Shown here: positions 32,067 through 43,264 of the stretch, piece after piece
Layout: every line of letters starts with the position of its first letter
How positions within the stretch are numbered: the first letter of the stretch is position 1
From: Enoplolaimus lenunculus
Lineage: Eukaryota; Nematoda; Enoplea; Enoplida; Thoracostomopsidae
Direction of reading: 5' to 3'
Assembly: GCA_030248215.1 (NCBI GenBank)
Contig: JASANG010001042.1
Location: forward strand, 186,001 to 250,000
DNA: 64,000 nt
The notes under the pieces: model-generated
Database searches by the model: none
Told to the model about the DNA's origin: nothing
Seen by the model: the letters and a program-made list of their open reading frames with translations, nothing else
Translations under genes and position numbers: made by a program

Positions 32067-32959
32067 GTCTATACCTTCCTTGTATACGCTCCTGATTGGA
32101 TCTTAGAGCTTATGTTTTCTGTATATATCGATACCAAAATATTCTGTTAGCTATTCTAAGGGGAAAACAGTTGAGGAAACTTGTTGTTTAACTAAATGCT
32201 AGCCGATTTCCTTGCATGTAATCCTACCTATCTTGCTGATACATTTTCCACAATATCATGCGGACACCAGGTGAATTTGAGATTGAGGAGGTAGTGCGCT
32301 GTACACTGAAGCTTAAAACTTGAGTGTGCAGCAAACCACTCGCTCAAAAGTTACCTGGTGTACGCAGGATATTGTGGAAATTACATAAAGTTGTTAAGCT
32401 GTTTGTCGTCACTGTAATCGTCCTTAACTTAATGCATCATCCATATTATATCTTGTACATTAGGTGCAAAATGAAAAATCCATTCTACAACACCGTCAAA
32501 ATTTTAATAGAAATTTTTATTCGTGTTAGAATGCAAGTTTTGCACAGCTCAGATATTTCACATTTAAGATAAATTGTAATTTACAATTTAAAACGCATTT
32601 ATTAAACGTGCGTTTACTTATCGCTACCATGTACGTAATTGACCTCAGTTAGCGCGTGTCGTTCAAGAATTGAGTATTTTATTTTATTAAAATTTTCAGA
32701 CATGAAAATTAAAAATAATGTTTGTAGCTGTCGTAGTTGCCCAACGGCTTGGCCAGAAATTTTTTCTGAGCCGATTCAGTGTATTAAAACAGCCCAAAAC
32801 AACGGCTTCATAACTTTGTGAAAATTTTGCGCAAAGTAAACAAAACACTAAAATGGGTCGCCTATTTTACGGTGCCCAGTCGTGTGGAAATTGGAAACAC
32901 CATTTTTGACTGTATGAACTGCCTTGGCGGCAAAAATTTTGTGGCTTCTAAATCCCGTA

Positions 32960-33230
32960 CACTGCAAAGAATGGTGAGTCAAATTGACTCTTTCCGAAAT
33001 AGGCTTTTCCTGACCACACAAACTGAGTCAAAATTCGGCTCCGCCAAAGTCAAATTCGATTCACTGAATCGCTTATTGAGTCGAATTTGACTGTTTCCGA
33101 AATAGTCTTTTCCGGACATCACAAACCGTCTCAAATTTGACTCTGGCGGAGTCGAATGTTGACTCAGTGTGTGTATTGCGGAAAAGTCTATTTCGGAGAG
33201 AGACAATTTGACTCACCATTTTTTGCAGTA
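32960..33230. mobile_element. TA-flanked palindromic MITE, GAGTCAAATTTGACTC family (copy 3, internally duplicated)
   Basis: From TACACTGCAAAGAATGGTGAG to CTCACCATTTTTTGCAGTA. It is about 50 bases longer than the copies at 6976 and 24806. The block TTTCCGAAATAG.CTTTTCC.GAC appears twice in the same orientation in the left half, an internal duplication. Confidence 0.8.
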
Positions 33231-33604
33231 TACTGATCCAACCATTTAAGCTTACCGTATAATCAATGGTCATCATAAACAATTACTACACGCATGGTTA
33301 CGTTCAATGTGTTCGCAACTCGTACAATACGATGCGGCAATTATACTCAAAAGGGTTTTAGTCTACCATGTTTTATAAGCTGAAAAATAGTCATTTTTAT
33401 CAATAAATCAGTTTTGGTGAGCATCCTATCAAGTGGTCAGTGCCGCAGATACCATCCAATAAATCCTACTTGAATGGGGGCACTGGCAAACTAATCCGCG
33501 TTGCGAGTTCAAAATTTTGTTCTGATTATCATCACTTTATTCACGCTCAGTTGTATGTTACTGCTCGCTTTAGATCGCAAGATTCTTTTACCATTATAAT
33601 TACA

Positions 33605-33690
33605 CCAATGTTTCGGTTCAAGCTTAGATTTAGATAAGCCTCTTCCAACATCTAACCTGAGTCTAAATGCCTAAGGTAGGAGCTACGATA
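33605..33690. repeat. Degenerate TTAGGC-like remnant
   Basis: A handful of decayed units (AAGCTTAGATTTAGATAAGCC, GAGTCTAAATGCCTAAGG) with no recognisable ends. Confidence 0.35.
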
Positions 33691-33699
33691 GTTCACGTG

Positions 33700-35480
33700 C
33701 AGAGCGATGGCGAAATAATCCACTACTTCGAGTAATTATTAGCTTGAGCACTTTGAAAACCTTTGGAGTTCACAACATTGATTCGAGGTAGACTGGAATC
33801 TACAATTTTTTAGTAATATGGGTCTAAACATCTTGTCAATTTCTTTTACTATGCGCATTGCATTGTTAACCGTTTTGTGCAAATATATACCTCCCAATAA
33901 TGCGTCATCCAGTTTATTTTGTGCCCGCCGTGTGGAAATTAGACACGCCTTTTTCCAAGTACGGATTTGCAAAATTGTAGCAACGGGACATTGAGAAAAT
34001 TAAAATATGTCAAGTGGTTAATTGAGACATTTTATAAACCGTATATGGAATTGGAAATAGAGTTTTGCGTTACAAATTACTAGTAGCGATTTTAAAAATT
34101 GTAGCAATGGGAAATTGAAACAGTTTTTACATAAGATTGGTAAATTGATAAGATATTTTTGGTGCCAAAAGGAAATTGAAATGGACCAAAAAGTGTAGTG
34201 GGAAATGAAGGGTCAAAACTATTGTTCAATTTCTCTTTAGATGCATATAACAGAAATGGGAACAGGGAAATTGAAATCACAGTGAAATCCGGAAACTATG
34301 TGGTAGGTATGACCTAGACTGACCTCAATTTGACCTAGACACACAATAATACAGCTAGATGGGAGTACTGTAGAGTCTTAGGTCCCACAAATTTGTAAAA
34401 TTTACTACCGAATTGCTGGAACTTTTGGCAAACCAATTTTCAGTGGGGTCCGTTGAAAAAAATCAGCTACAGCTACAGGTAATCAAATGGCAACGACTTC
34501 AGTGCCCCGTAATAAATCATCATTCAAAACATATTGCAAGAGCGAATACTCCTTCAGTTGCATAGAATCACGCAAAAAAATCAGCCTTGACAATTGCACT
34601 TAGCTTATACCTAAGCCTAAGAGTATTCTTATACTGATACAACAGACAGATGCTATGCAATGCTAGAGGGGATATTATCCATCAAATACTGCCTTATTCC
34701 AGACATACTTTAAAACTTTGTCTAAGCTCTATTTTAGTCCTACGGAAACATCTTATTTTAATATGTCATTATGCGCAATTTGGCCCATTTTGCATACTTG
34801 TAGGGATTCATGTTAGCTATATTTTGTTTTCGCGTGGCTAGGTTTGAGGTCTCGGTGTTTTGAGGGATTATTTTATGGTTGTGATGTTATTTTTGAATGG
34901 TTCAGCTAATGTTGTTTGCTAAACAAACTGGTGGTTTCAATTAAGCAGTGTGATGGACTATAACCGACTACATTTTGCTATACTCACGCATCACAGCTTG
35001 GACACTGTTCACAATTGTAGCGTGTTTACAGTTACGCTCCTGATCTACGGCTCCAACAACAAAATTTCTTTCAAAACACGACCCCCCCCCCCCACCCCCA
35101 AGCCAAAAAAAAACTTGTTCAGCCAAAATCTTACGCATCAGTGCGATAATATGTTTTGAAAATTTTTGATGCGTAGACCATGGGTATTTCTCAGTTTTTA
35201 ACTTATACTCAAGGTCACCTGCAGCACTGCGTTTGTATACCTATAAGTATTTGGGTCTTGGCCTAAAAATTTTACTTCCGCTGTGTTTTAAAATTTTTTA
35301 ATATTTTTACGTTTATATGTCTGCAGAGCTTTGGTATCAGTGCAAACAAATCTGCGAATCTAATAATGATAAAATTCAATCAATTAATCACGTTTTAGAT
35401 AAGAACAAGTCTTGTTTATTTATCAGACTTGTAATTATCGGGGTACTTACTTATTTACTTCCACCCTCACATTAATGGTT
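33700..35480. other. Intergenic, no gene seen
   Basis: AT-rich DNA. Around 33930-34290 phrases of the form AAATTGTAGCAA(C/T)GGGA.ATTGA and GGAAATTGAAA recur, a weak local repetition. A CCCCCCCCCCACCCCCAAG tract lies at 35082-35101. Confidence 0.4.
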
Positions 35481-35494
35481 CCAAACTTCCAACA

Positions 35495-35640
35495 CACATA
35501 ACAAACCTAAACCTAAGCCAAAGCCGAAAAATAAATTTAAGCTCAAGTTTAAGCCTACCGAATTCTAAGCCTAAGCCTAAGCTTGAGCCAAAGACTAAGC
35601 TTTAGCCTATGCCTGTAAGCATGTGATAAACAGTGTGAGG
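35495..35640. repeat. Degenerate TTAGGC-like remnant
   Basis: AAACCTAAACCTAAGCCAAAGCC and TTCTAAGCCTAAGCCTAAGC are separated by a decayed spacer. They look like the two core clusters of a TTAGGC-core MITE without ends. Confidence 0.5.
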
Positions 35641-36002
35641 AGAAACTTCCGCTTTCAATCAAAATAAGTTAATTTTGTGTGAGTAAAGTATAAACAGGTC
35701 AAGTACTGTTGTGACCCGATAGGGATACGGACTCGTATTGTGGCCTAATGGGGCCCCCCCCTTTTCCCCCCTTTCTTGCCGCCCCCCGGCCGCCACCCCC
35801 CCCACCCCAAAACCCGCCCAAGGCACCCCCCCCCCCAACTCTATTACAGCCCCGCCAGAAAACGATCCGGCTCTAGTCTATACATGGGTCAAAATCACAA
35901 TATTTATCGCCAATTTGGTAGGTGATATGAGAATATTTATGTAAGAACTAGCATCTATGTTCATATTCCACTTGTGGGCGGAGAGTAAGATCTCCAAGTT
36001 GC

Positions 36003-36160
36003 TGCAGCGAATACTTTTAGGCCGTAACTGTATATTAAGTATGTTCCTAGGCCTAAAGTCTAAGCCTAAGAATTTTAAAAAGTATAGTTTAATCTGTAAT
36101 CGTACTTATTTGCAGTACCACTAAAAACGGGACGCCCCTACAAGTAGCATGGCCCGTTTG
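36003..36160 (-). mobile_element. TTAGGC-core MITE, family B (decayed)
   Basis: GGCCGTAACTGTATATTAAGTATG, a short GCCTAAAG core, then AGTTTAATCTGTAATCGTACTTATTTGCAG and GGGACGCCCCTACAAGTAGCATGGCC keep the order of family B with many changes. It is an old copy. Confidence 0.5.
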
Positions 36161-36199
36161 TTGCAGTTTGCATGATTGGTAACAAATGGAAATATGAAC

Positions 36200-36554
36200 T
36201 ACTCTCTAAAAACTTGAACTGAAATTATAGCTTAACTAAGCTTGAATATTGGTTTAGTAAACTCAAATGGTTGGAGGGACTAACTAAACTAGAATTTTAA
36301 GTTTTCGTCAAACAAACATATTTTTAAGCTTAACACGAGTCTAAAGTAAGCGTATTTTTGGTTGAAGCAACCAACCTATCGCAGAAATTTGTGTATCTAA
36401 AAGTTCATGAAGCTTAGCTTAAACTAAAATATGTAAGATTTTAAATTAGTTGAAGCGTAAACCTACCTGTTAGTTTTGTTAATCTAGAAAGTTAGCTTAA
36501 CACTGCTGGATTAGCTTAAGCTTACATCAAGTCAGTTTAAGTTTTTAGAGAGTA
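36200..36554. mobile_element. Non-autonomous DNA element with TACTCTCTAAAAACTT ends
   Basis: TACTCTCTAAAAACTTGAACTGA at the left is mirrored by TCAGTTTAAGTTTTTAGAGAGTA at the right, an inverted repeat of about 23 bp with one mismatch. Inside, AAGCTTA motifs recur in both orientations. TA at each outer edge would fit a Tc1/mariner-type duplication. No coding frame is present. Only this copy was seen in the window. Confidence 0.75.
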
Positions 36555-36989
36555 CACTCTCCTCGCGCTAAATGTAAGAGAAGCTATTAGGCCTTGATTT
36601 TAAGAGATTTACGTACAGCAAAATTTGAACAAATGTAACAACATTCTGTGATTACCAGAAACAAACTTGTCTCGGTTAGGTATTTTCCGACGTAAACGCG
36701 CGGCGTAGCGCGTGATATCCAAAATAAAATTAGGCGAATCTAAAAGTTACTGTTATTCGTGACGACCGTACGAAATGCGGCACACAAAAGCATAAAATAC
36801 CTCTATAAACGTCCAAAATTTTATCCACATCATTACTTAAACTTTAGAAAGGTAACATGCAAAACCTTAGCGTTTACACATTTGTGGTTTTATAATTTAA
36901 ACTTTGCCTGCCACTCCTTTTTCGTTTGAGCACAAATGAAAAAAATTTCAAAACTTTTTTTGCTTTGTCAAGGACATGATGTAAAAAAT

Positions 36990-37106
36990 GGCCCATGTAA
37001 AGATCAGAGGCGGAAAGTTTTTCTGTGGGATTAGAAAAAAGTAAGCTAAAGCTTTTAGACTATTTTTTGGCTTGGCTTAAGGTTTACGCTTAGGCCTATG
37101 CTTACG
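36990..37106 (+). mobile_element. TTAGGC-core MITE, family A (left half, cut by an AT microsatellite)
   Basis: GGCCCATGTAAAGATCAGAGGCGGAA..TTTTTCTGTGGGA is a typical family A left end, followed by the AAGCTTTTAGACTA block and a short TTAGGC run. It stops at the (AT)n stretch at 37108-37165. A separate right-half remnant lies at 37275-37408 in opposite orientation. Confidence 0.7.
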
Positions 37107-37107
37107 A

Positions 37108-37108
37108 A

Positions 37109-37139
<31 letters not shown>

Positions 37140-37165
37140 CATATATATATATGTTTATGCATCTG
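37108..37165. repeat. (AT)n microsatellite
   Basis: Interrupted TATATA runs with a few T and C changes, immediately after a truncated MITE. Confidence 0.85.
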
Positions 37166-37274
37166 TCTATATATGATATATAATGCATTAGGTAATTGCT
37201 AGCTGATACGCATGTTTTGAAACAAAAAGCTAGCGCAAAATCACATTGGGCTGTATAGAAGGCATGGTTAAAGC

Positions 37275-37408
37275 ATAAAACAGCGCTCTTACAATAGTAT
37301 AAGCATACTCCTAAGCATAAGCCTAAACCTAAGTGAATAATAAGTCTAAAGCTTTATGTTATTGTATTGCAGTCTCGCAGAAAAACGTTCGGCCCCTGAT
37401 CTTTAGAA
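37275..37408 (-). mobile_element. TTAGGC-core MITE, family A (fragment)
   Basis: AATAGTATAAGCATACTCCTAAGC, a short GCCTAAACC core, and GTATTGCAGTCTCGCAGAAAAACG followed by TTCGGCCCCTGATCTTTA are the family A inner blocks. The outer ends are damaged. Confidence 0.6.
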
Positions 37409-37588
37409 AAATGGCGAAGATATTATTGGAATACGTCTTTTGTCTAAAGATCTGGAACGATATGACATTGGAAACATCAGCAGGCCTAATAGAATATTTT
37501 TGTCGATTCATCAACGTTAAAATATCTCCATTCATTGCTACGCTCGCTCGTAAATAGTTTCACATAAGATCCGATTTTATACTATTCC

Positions 37589-37801
37589 GGGACCATATAG
37601 AACAGGGCCGGAACAGTAGTATAAGCATATTTCTAAGCCTAATCCTAAGCCTAAGCCTAAACCTAGGCGTATGGATGCGCCTATTCATAAGCCTAAGCCT
37701 AAGCCTAAGCCTAAGCCTAAGCAAAAAATTAGTCTAAAGCTTAAAATAACTATATTATAGCCCCTCCGGAAAACGATCCGGCCCTGTTCTGTACATGGGC
37801 C
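37589..37801 (-). mobile_element. TTAGGC-core MITE, family A variant with the longest telomere-like run
   Basis: From GGACCATATAGAACAGGGCCG to CCCTGTTCTGTACATGGGCC. Flanks CTATTCCG and CTCTTCGG agree at six of eight positions. Its core has about six perfect GCCTAA units in a row (37691-37728), the longest clean TTAGGC array in the window. Both ends carry AGAACAGGGCCGG, as in the copy at 23399. Confidence 0.8.
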
Positions 37802-38679
37802 CTCTTCGGAAATAAAATCATTGTAATAAACACCTTTGTATAGGCAAAAGATGCGTTTAAATGAAAAAATAAAAACCGACCAATCATCAATCGCAACTGT
37901 TCCAGTACTCAAAAACCACAGTTAAAATGCAAACATATTAGTTTTACTTTATACGCAATGAACTTTCATGAAAAAAACTTTCTTAAAACTTAACATTAAT
38001 AAAAAAGCCCCTGTATAATTTCACTGCCTTTACCTAAAGGCGGACCCGGAAGTTAGGATTAATAAGGGCCGACAAAAGAAAAATGACTAAAATAATTGCT
38101 GTTAAAATACGATTGGCAAACCGTTAACAAATGTTGTATGAACCAGTGTTTCTGTTAATAAATTAAATTTTCTAGCGTCACGAGCCTCTGGTGACACTCA
38201 ATTTCGGTGGACGTCTCTTTGCGTTTTGTTTCTCTTCTGCCGTATAAAACCAACAACTTTAAGTATTTACAGCCGAAACAGTTAACACTGTTGTAAATGT
38301 GCAATGCAGAAAAAAGTTGCAAAACACACATTAATAATATGTGTACATTGTATCGTTTGCAAATTGCACACACCCAACAAATTAATATTAATCATGATAT
38401 ATTGACTAAAAAATATATTTTTAAGATGGCCTGGTGGTCGTCTCTATTAAAATGAGTTAAATTAGCGGGAAATAACTAATTTTACAACGCGAAATATTTG
38501 AACAGCGGACCTTGTATCTGGTTTGTTCATTTTTGGCTAAGCTTTATGAAAGTTTGCTGCGGAATTTTCATGAAAAAACTAGGCCTTAAATTGTAGCTGC
38601 AAACGAAAAGCCCCCTTTTTACCCTGGTTCTTCCGAAAAACGGTTTGTATTTTTGATCCCCATGTGTTAAAGAATCAAT

Positions 38680-38860
38680 GCTGAGCTTTTATATTTAGGT
38701 TTTAGGCTTAGGCTTAAGCGCAGGTTTACGTTTAGGATTTAGGCTTGGACTTAAGCTTAAGCTTTAGGTTTAGGCTTATGCTTAGGATAATGCTTAACAT
38801 AGGTACAGAAGTGTACTGTTGCATTCCGAGTATGTTAATAGCGTTCTGCGGATAAATGGG
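38680..38860. repeat. Degenerate TTAGGC-like stretch
   Basis: TTTAGGCTTAGGCTTAAGCGCAGG and AGCTTTAGGTTTAGGCTTATGCTTAGG lie in one orientation without recognisable ends. Confidence 0.45.
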
Positions 38861-39405
38861 ACACCTCTATGAGTATTTACATGAACCAAAATTATTTTCG
38901 TGGCGAAAACTTCCCGAAGCTGGACCTTTAATGGAACCCTGCATCAAGGCATCTCATGAGTGCTTCTCTCAATACACAATCGCATAGTGTCAATTTCAGC
39001 TTGCACGAAAGCGGATGTTGCAGTGAAACAAATTTACAATAGTATTTTGAGTGGCCTAACTATAATTAGCACCGAAAAAGCGTAGATGGTCGTATAAGAG
39101 CGGCAAATTCCTTCCCGACATTTCTGAAAAGACAACAAAACACATATTAAACATGATTAGAATAATCAATTAAATTCATAAAAGTCAAAACATTGTTGAT
39201 TCCCTTCGAAATAAAATCCTGGCGCATCCCTGCATCATGTATACCCCGTCTCACTGACCCTTTCTGGGACCCCTTGCTTGTTATATATGTCTATATACCA
39301 CCTGTTTTAAAAATTAAGGCAACATTGAAGCATTTGATGTCAGCAATTTTTTTGCTTTTACAGAAAATCTTTCCACGACTCAGTTAATTGCAAATCGTCG
39401 TAGCA

Positions 39406-39578
39406 GCAGGAGTGTAGTCTTTCCCAGCGATAAGGACGTTGGAGTCAAGCAGGAGTGTAGTCCTTCCCAGCGATAAGGGCGTTGGAGTCAAGCAGGAGTG
39501 TGGGTCCTTCCCAGCGATGAGGGCGTTGGAGTCAAGCAAGAGTGTAGTCCTTCCCATAATGATAAGGTCGTTGCAGTC
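39406..39578 (+). repeat. 43-bp minisatellite, four units
   Basis: Units begin GCAGGAGTGTAGTC at 39406, 39449, 39492 and 39536 (43, 43 and 44 bases) and contain TTCCCAGCGATAAGG.CGTTGGAGTCAA. The first three are nearly identical and the fourth is diverged. Confidence 0.92.
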
Positions 39579-39888
39579 AGTTTTCAAAAATGTTGCCAAC
39601 AATTGAGACAGCAAAACAAAAAACCTAATGAAAAAATTATTCTGGAAGTTAACGATAACTGCAAAATGCAAGATTGTAGAAGTCATTATAATTGCACGGT
39701 TACTTTATTTCGAGTGCATGAAAAAATGTCGCATATAATTGTTACTGACTTTTAAAGCATTTTAATACGTTAACTCGTCTCTATTTTTAGATCTGTTTGT
39801 GTACTATTTTTGCATTACACCTATTTTATGTTGTCTAAAACTATAGCATTTATCATCAGTTACTGATAATATTTCAGACCATAAGAAT

Positions 39889-40169
39889 AGCTCTGGAATT
39901 CGGGTATCAGCTCTGTGCTTGAGCTGGAGGGAAGCAAATTTTCTTCAGAAAGCACTCTTGGCGTCTTGTTTGCAGTGGACAAACCCCTCTTCCACGATGT
40001 CTGCTTTAGTGTCCGCCATGCAGGTTTCGAGAGTGACCTGTTGCGCATCACCTACTGCGTTTGCGACAAACCACCAATTATCGCTATACGCCTAGGTTTG
40101 CGCTGTAGTCGCCGCACACTATTGCAACCCTTAGGCGTTGGTTTAGTTTTAGAGAAAAACCCAGGATAA
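39889..40169 (+). CDS. Possible exon, unknown product
   Basis: After an in-frame stop and an AG (AATAG|CTC) a frame of about 93 codons runs to TAA with coding-like codon choice. It begins LWNSGISSVLELEGSK and includes FHDVCFSVRHAGFESD and ITYCVCDKPPIIAI, with four cysteines. I do not recognise the family. The last third enters the flank of a MITE at 40244 and looks less coding-like. Confidence 0.25.
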
Positions 40170-40243
40170 TGGTATGGTCCTGGGTGAAAGATTTTTCTAC
40201 TAATGATAATGAAAATTTTTTACCATTAATGCATAAGCGTATT

Positions 40244-40430
40244 GGCCCATGTTACTTTAAGGGGCGTCCAGGTTTCTGCTGGGTCAAAAAGAGTAGGTTT
40301 AGATTCTAGATTACATTTTTTGCTTAGGCTTAGGCTTAGGCTTAGGAACACGTTTTGCAACGCTTAGGCTTAGGCTTAGGCTTAGGAACACGCATAACTT
40401 ACTGTTACGCCCCTCAAAGTAACATTGTCC
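40244..40430 (+). mobile_element. TTAGGC-core MITE, family B (complete, 8-bp TSD)
   Basis: From GGCCCATGTTACTTTAAGGGG to CCCCTCAAAGTAACATTGTCC. The flanks AGCGTATT (40236-40243) and AGCATATT (40431-40438) are an 8-bp duplication with one mismatch. The two TTAGGC clusters are clean (three units each), each followed by AACACG, and separated by TTTTGCAACG. Confidence 0.92.
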
Positions 40431-40439
40431 AGCATATTA

Positions 40440-43000
40440 ATAGTTAAATTTTTAGGTCTGATCACATTTAATGGAACATAAGAACAGTACAGCTCAACGT
40501 TACAACGCTGAAATGAATGTACCGGATGAAACCAGCGGAAAATACATTTTTTCCGGATTTTTTGTTTATTCCGTAGAGGTATAAAACGAAAAAACACGGA
40601 AAAACTTTAAAACACCAATTTTAAGCGAATAGCTTGCGTAAAACAGCGAAAAACTGTTGCGAAAATTGTATTTAAAAATTGGTTTTTCTTACGTTTCCGA
40701 AACGAAAACGAGTTTAGCTTAAAAGTGTAAAAGGACGCTAATTTACTATATTTTGTAATATCTGTTTGGTTGAATATACCAGACGTTTTTGCTGCTTGTG
40801 TTCGAAGCAGCACTGCGAGAGTTTGCAGACGTATTTCTGTTGTTTCACTTGCACCAGCCTAATTTAACTCACGATGGTTTTGCTGATGCATCCAACTTCT
40901 TTCATCTTAAAGCGGTCGTTTTATATATTATAGACTCAACATGCCAACTCTAGTGGTCCACCTAGTATTACAAACTAAAATCTAAAGCTAAAGCGAGGAT
41001 TGTTTGTTCGCAAAAATTATGCCTGGAGAAATGAATTTTTTTCCATTTTTTCCGGGAACAATGGAAAAAATTCATTATTTGTCCGAGTGATCGCTTGAAA
41101 AAGTGGAAAAAATTCATTAAATGTCTGAGTAATCGCTTATCCCAACTTGAGCCGTCGTTTGCCCGAAAGTGTTTTGATATTGAAAGTTTTTGCATATTTG
41201 AGCTTCTGATGACATCCCCTGATCTTTCCATGCCCAAATCTGAATTTATGAAAAATGTGACTTTTAAGGCCACAAGATCAGCCCCTTGGGATCCGAAAAT
41301 TTTTTTTTTCGAAAAGTTGGACAAATTATATATCATTTGACGCAGTTTGCAGAGTTGAGTCGAGTGGTAATAAACTTTCTGCTATCAGAAGTCTAATTTA
41401 GTTATTTGACATTAAATATAACTCGATAGCCAGACGTCTTGGAGAACATTTAACAATATTCGTCTTAGATCGACAACATGTGTCATATGATATATTTATC
41501 TAATTTTTTAACAAAAACTTTTGGGTCCGATGGGGGATGCAATGTTCGCTCTTTTTAGACATACAATGTGTCCTGGTGGGCATATACACGCGATCCCTAT
41601 GTGTTGCATGTAAATTATTTACATGTCACATAAAAACGTTATTTTATATCATATATAGTTGCAAAGTATATTTCAGAATCGTTTAATATTTTCCCATTTT
41701 TTCCATTTTTTCACTTCCCTCGGCAAAAATGAAAAAATAGAAAAAAACATTTTTTCAGGTAGTTTTTTCCGGCCAATAACCCAATTTAAACGAAACCTAA
41801 TGTTAAGCCTAACCATAAACATATATCAAGCTAATCAGAGGACTTATTCCCAGCTGTTTAACGAGTTAGCTTTGAACTGTACTTCTGCTAAAATTAATGT
41901 ATTAACAATGAAGCTACAAATTGTGTTTGCATTTTTGATGAACTCAAACCAACAAGTTTGTTTCCAGCTATCTGGCAGATGCAGTGTTTTGCCATGTGTT
42001 ATAAAATGTAGATATATAACATATATTTAGAAAAATAGTCACGTTAATCTCTTAGTATCATTTTAGTACTTGATCTAGCATCCATTAACGTCTTTCCATT
42101 TGTTGAAGCACGAGTACATGTTTTTCAATTGTTTTGTTGTTTCCGGAAAAACGAAAAATACGTTTTTCTGGTCAATTCAATTTTTCCAGAAAAACTAACT
42201 TTGATCTTAATCGTTTGCGAGTGTAGATATTTCTAACCATAAACCTAAGCTTAAGCAATGCAAAAACCAATTCGCTTTTCCGACTTTGCAACCCTATAAT
42301 ACTCCTCCCAAAAAGAATGTGTTCTAATTTGCATATATATGCTGTCTCATGTTTATAAATGAAACAATCATTACAACGGCTAAAACACTGCCCAAAATAT
42401 GTATGTAGGACATTCCAGCTTTATGAATATAGATTGTACAAAACATATTTACAATCATACAGTCAAGTTGCTACAACGGCTGCCAGCTTAACATTTGTGA
42501 AGATGCTAAAAATCTGAGTGGTTCCACAAACGATTGATCAAGGTTGCCTGACACAAAACTTTTTTTATCAGTATTAAACACAATTTTATAAAAGCTCCTT
42601 AGCTCGCCAAAAAAATTTCTTGCACCCGCTACTGTAACAACTCATAGTTAATACGGACCCAGATCTAGTGAATTTCCACTTATATTCCTCTGGCCTCAAG
42701 CCTGCACTAAACAATTCTTTGTTAGGAAAATTTTCTTGCCTCTTCTAGAAATCGTCTTCCACCCTCTACCAACAATTTCTGTTAGTGGAGCTATCGCTAG
42801 ATTCGTTTCACTAATTCTTTCTGAAACTTCAAACCCTACACTAAAACTATTTCATTAATATTTAATCGATTAGATTTTGACTGCCTTTCACTAGAAATTT
42901 CCTTGCACCCTCTACGAACAGTTTCTGCTCGCGAAGTTAGAGCGCTAGTTTAATAAATTTGACACGTTTTTCCAATAGATACAAGCTCGAAACCTAACAA
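40440..43000. other. Downstream flank of the Kunitz gene, no gene seen
   Basis: AT-rich. At 41028-41125 GGAAAAAATTCATTA..TGTC.GAGT.ATCGCTT is present twice in tandem, and the first copy is preceded by a mirror image (AATTTTTTTCCATT). GAAAAA/TTTTTC-rich pieces recur at 41690-41770 and 42145-42190. No exon was recognised, and no clear polyadenylation signal for the gene ending at 43002. Confidence 0.45.
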
Positions 43001-43001
43001 T

Positions 43002-43264
43002 TTATAACTTTTTCTGCTGCCTAACTCCAGGATCCCCAGACCGTTTGAACGGCCCTCCGAAGTTTATCGCTGACGGAAGCGCAGTTCGATTTTGTTCGTT
43101 GCAACAAATTTTTGTACAATCTTCAAGCGTTGCAAAATTGTTCAAATTGCCACCGCATCCAGACCATGTGAACGGCACGCAAGTATCTGTCGGTGGATTG
43201 TACCGATACCGCGTTATGCTGTCGGCACAGGTGCCGACAATTACCGGTAAATAACAAAACGCAG
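43002..43264 (-). CDS. Exon 15: canonical six-Cys Kunitz domain 7 and C-terminal tail
   Basis: After acceptor GTTTCAG, the exon opens FCYLPVIVGTC. Cysteine spacings are 8, 15, 7, 12 and 3, exactly those of BPTI, so all three disulfides are possible. The residue after the second Cys (the P1 inhibitory position) is Ala, which would favour elastase-like rather than trypsin-like proteases. The domain ends CTKIC. A 33-residue tail follows, with an N-glycosylation sequon (NRT) and basic end RQQKKL before the stop. No good donor is seen, so this is taken as the terminal exon. Confidence 0.88.

Noticed and set aside
37691-37728. Chromosome end or fusion scar, from the TTAGGC run
   Set aside because: Short and decayed units, both orientations present across the window, and boundaries that match transposon ends with target duplications.
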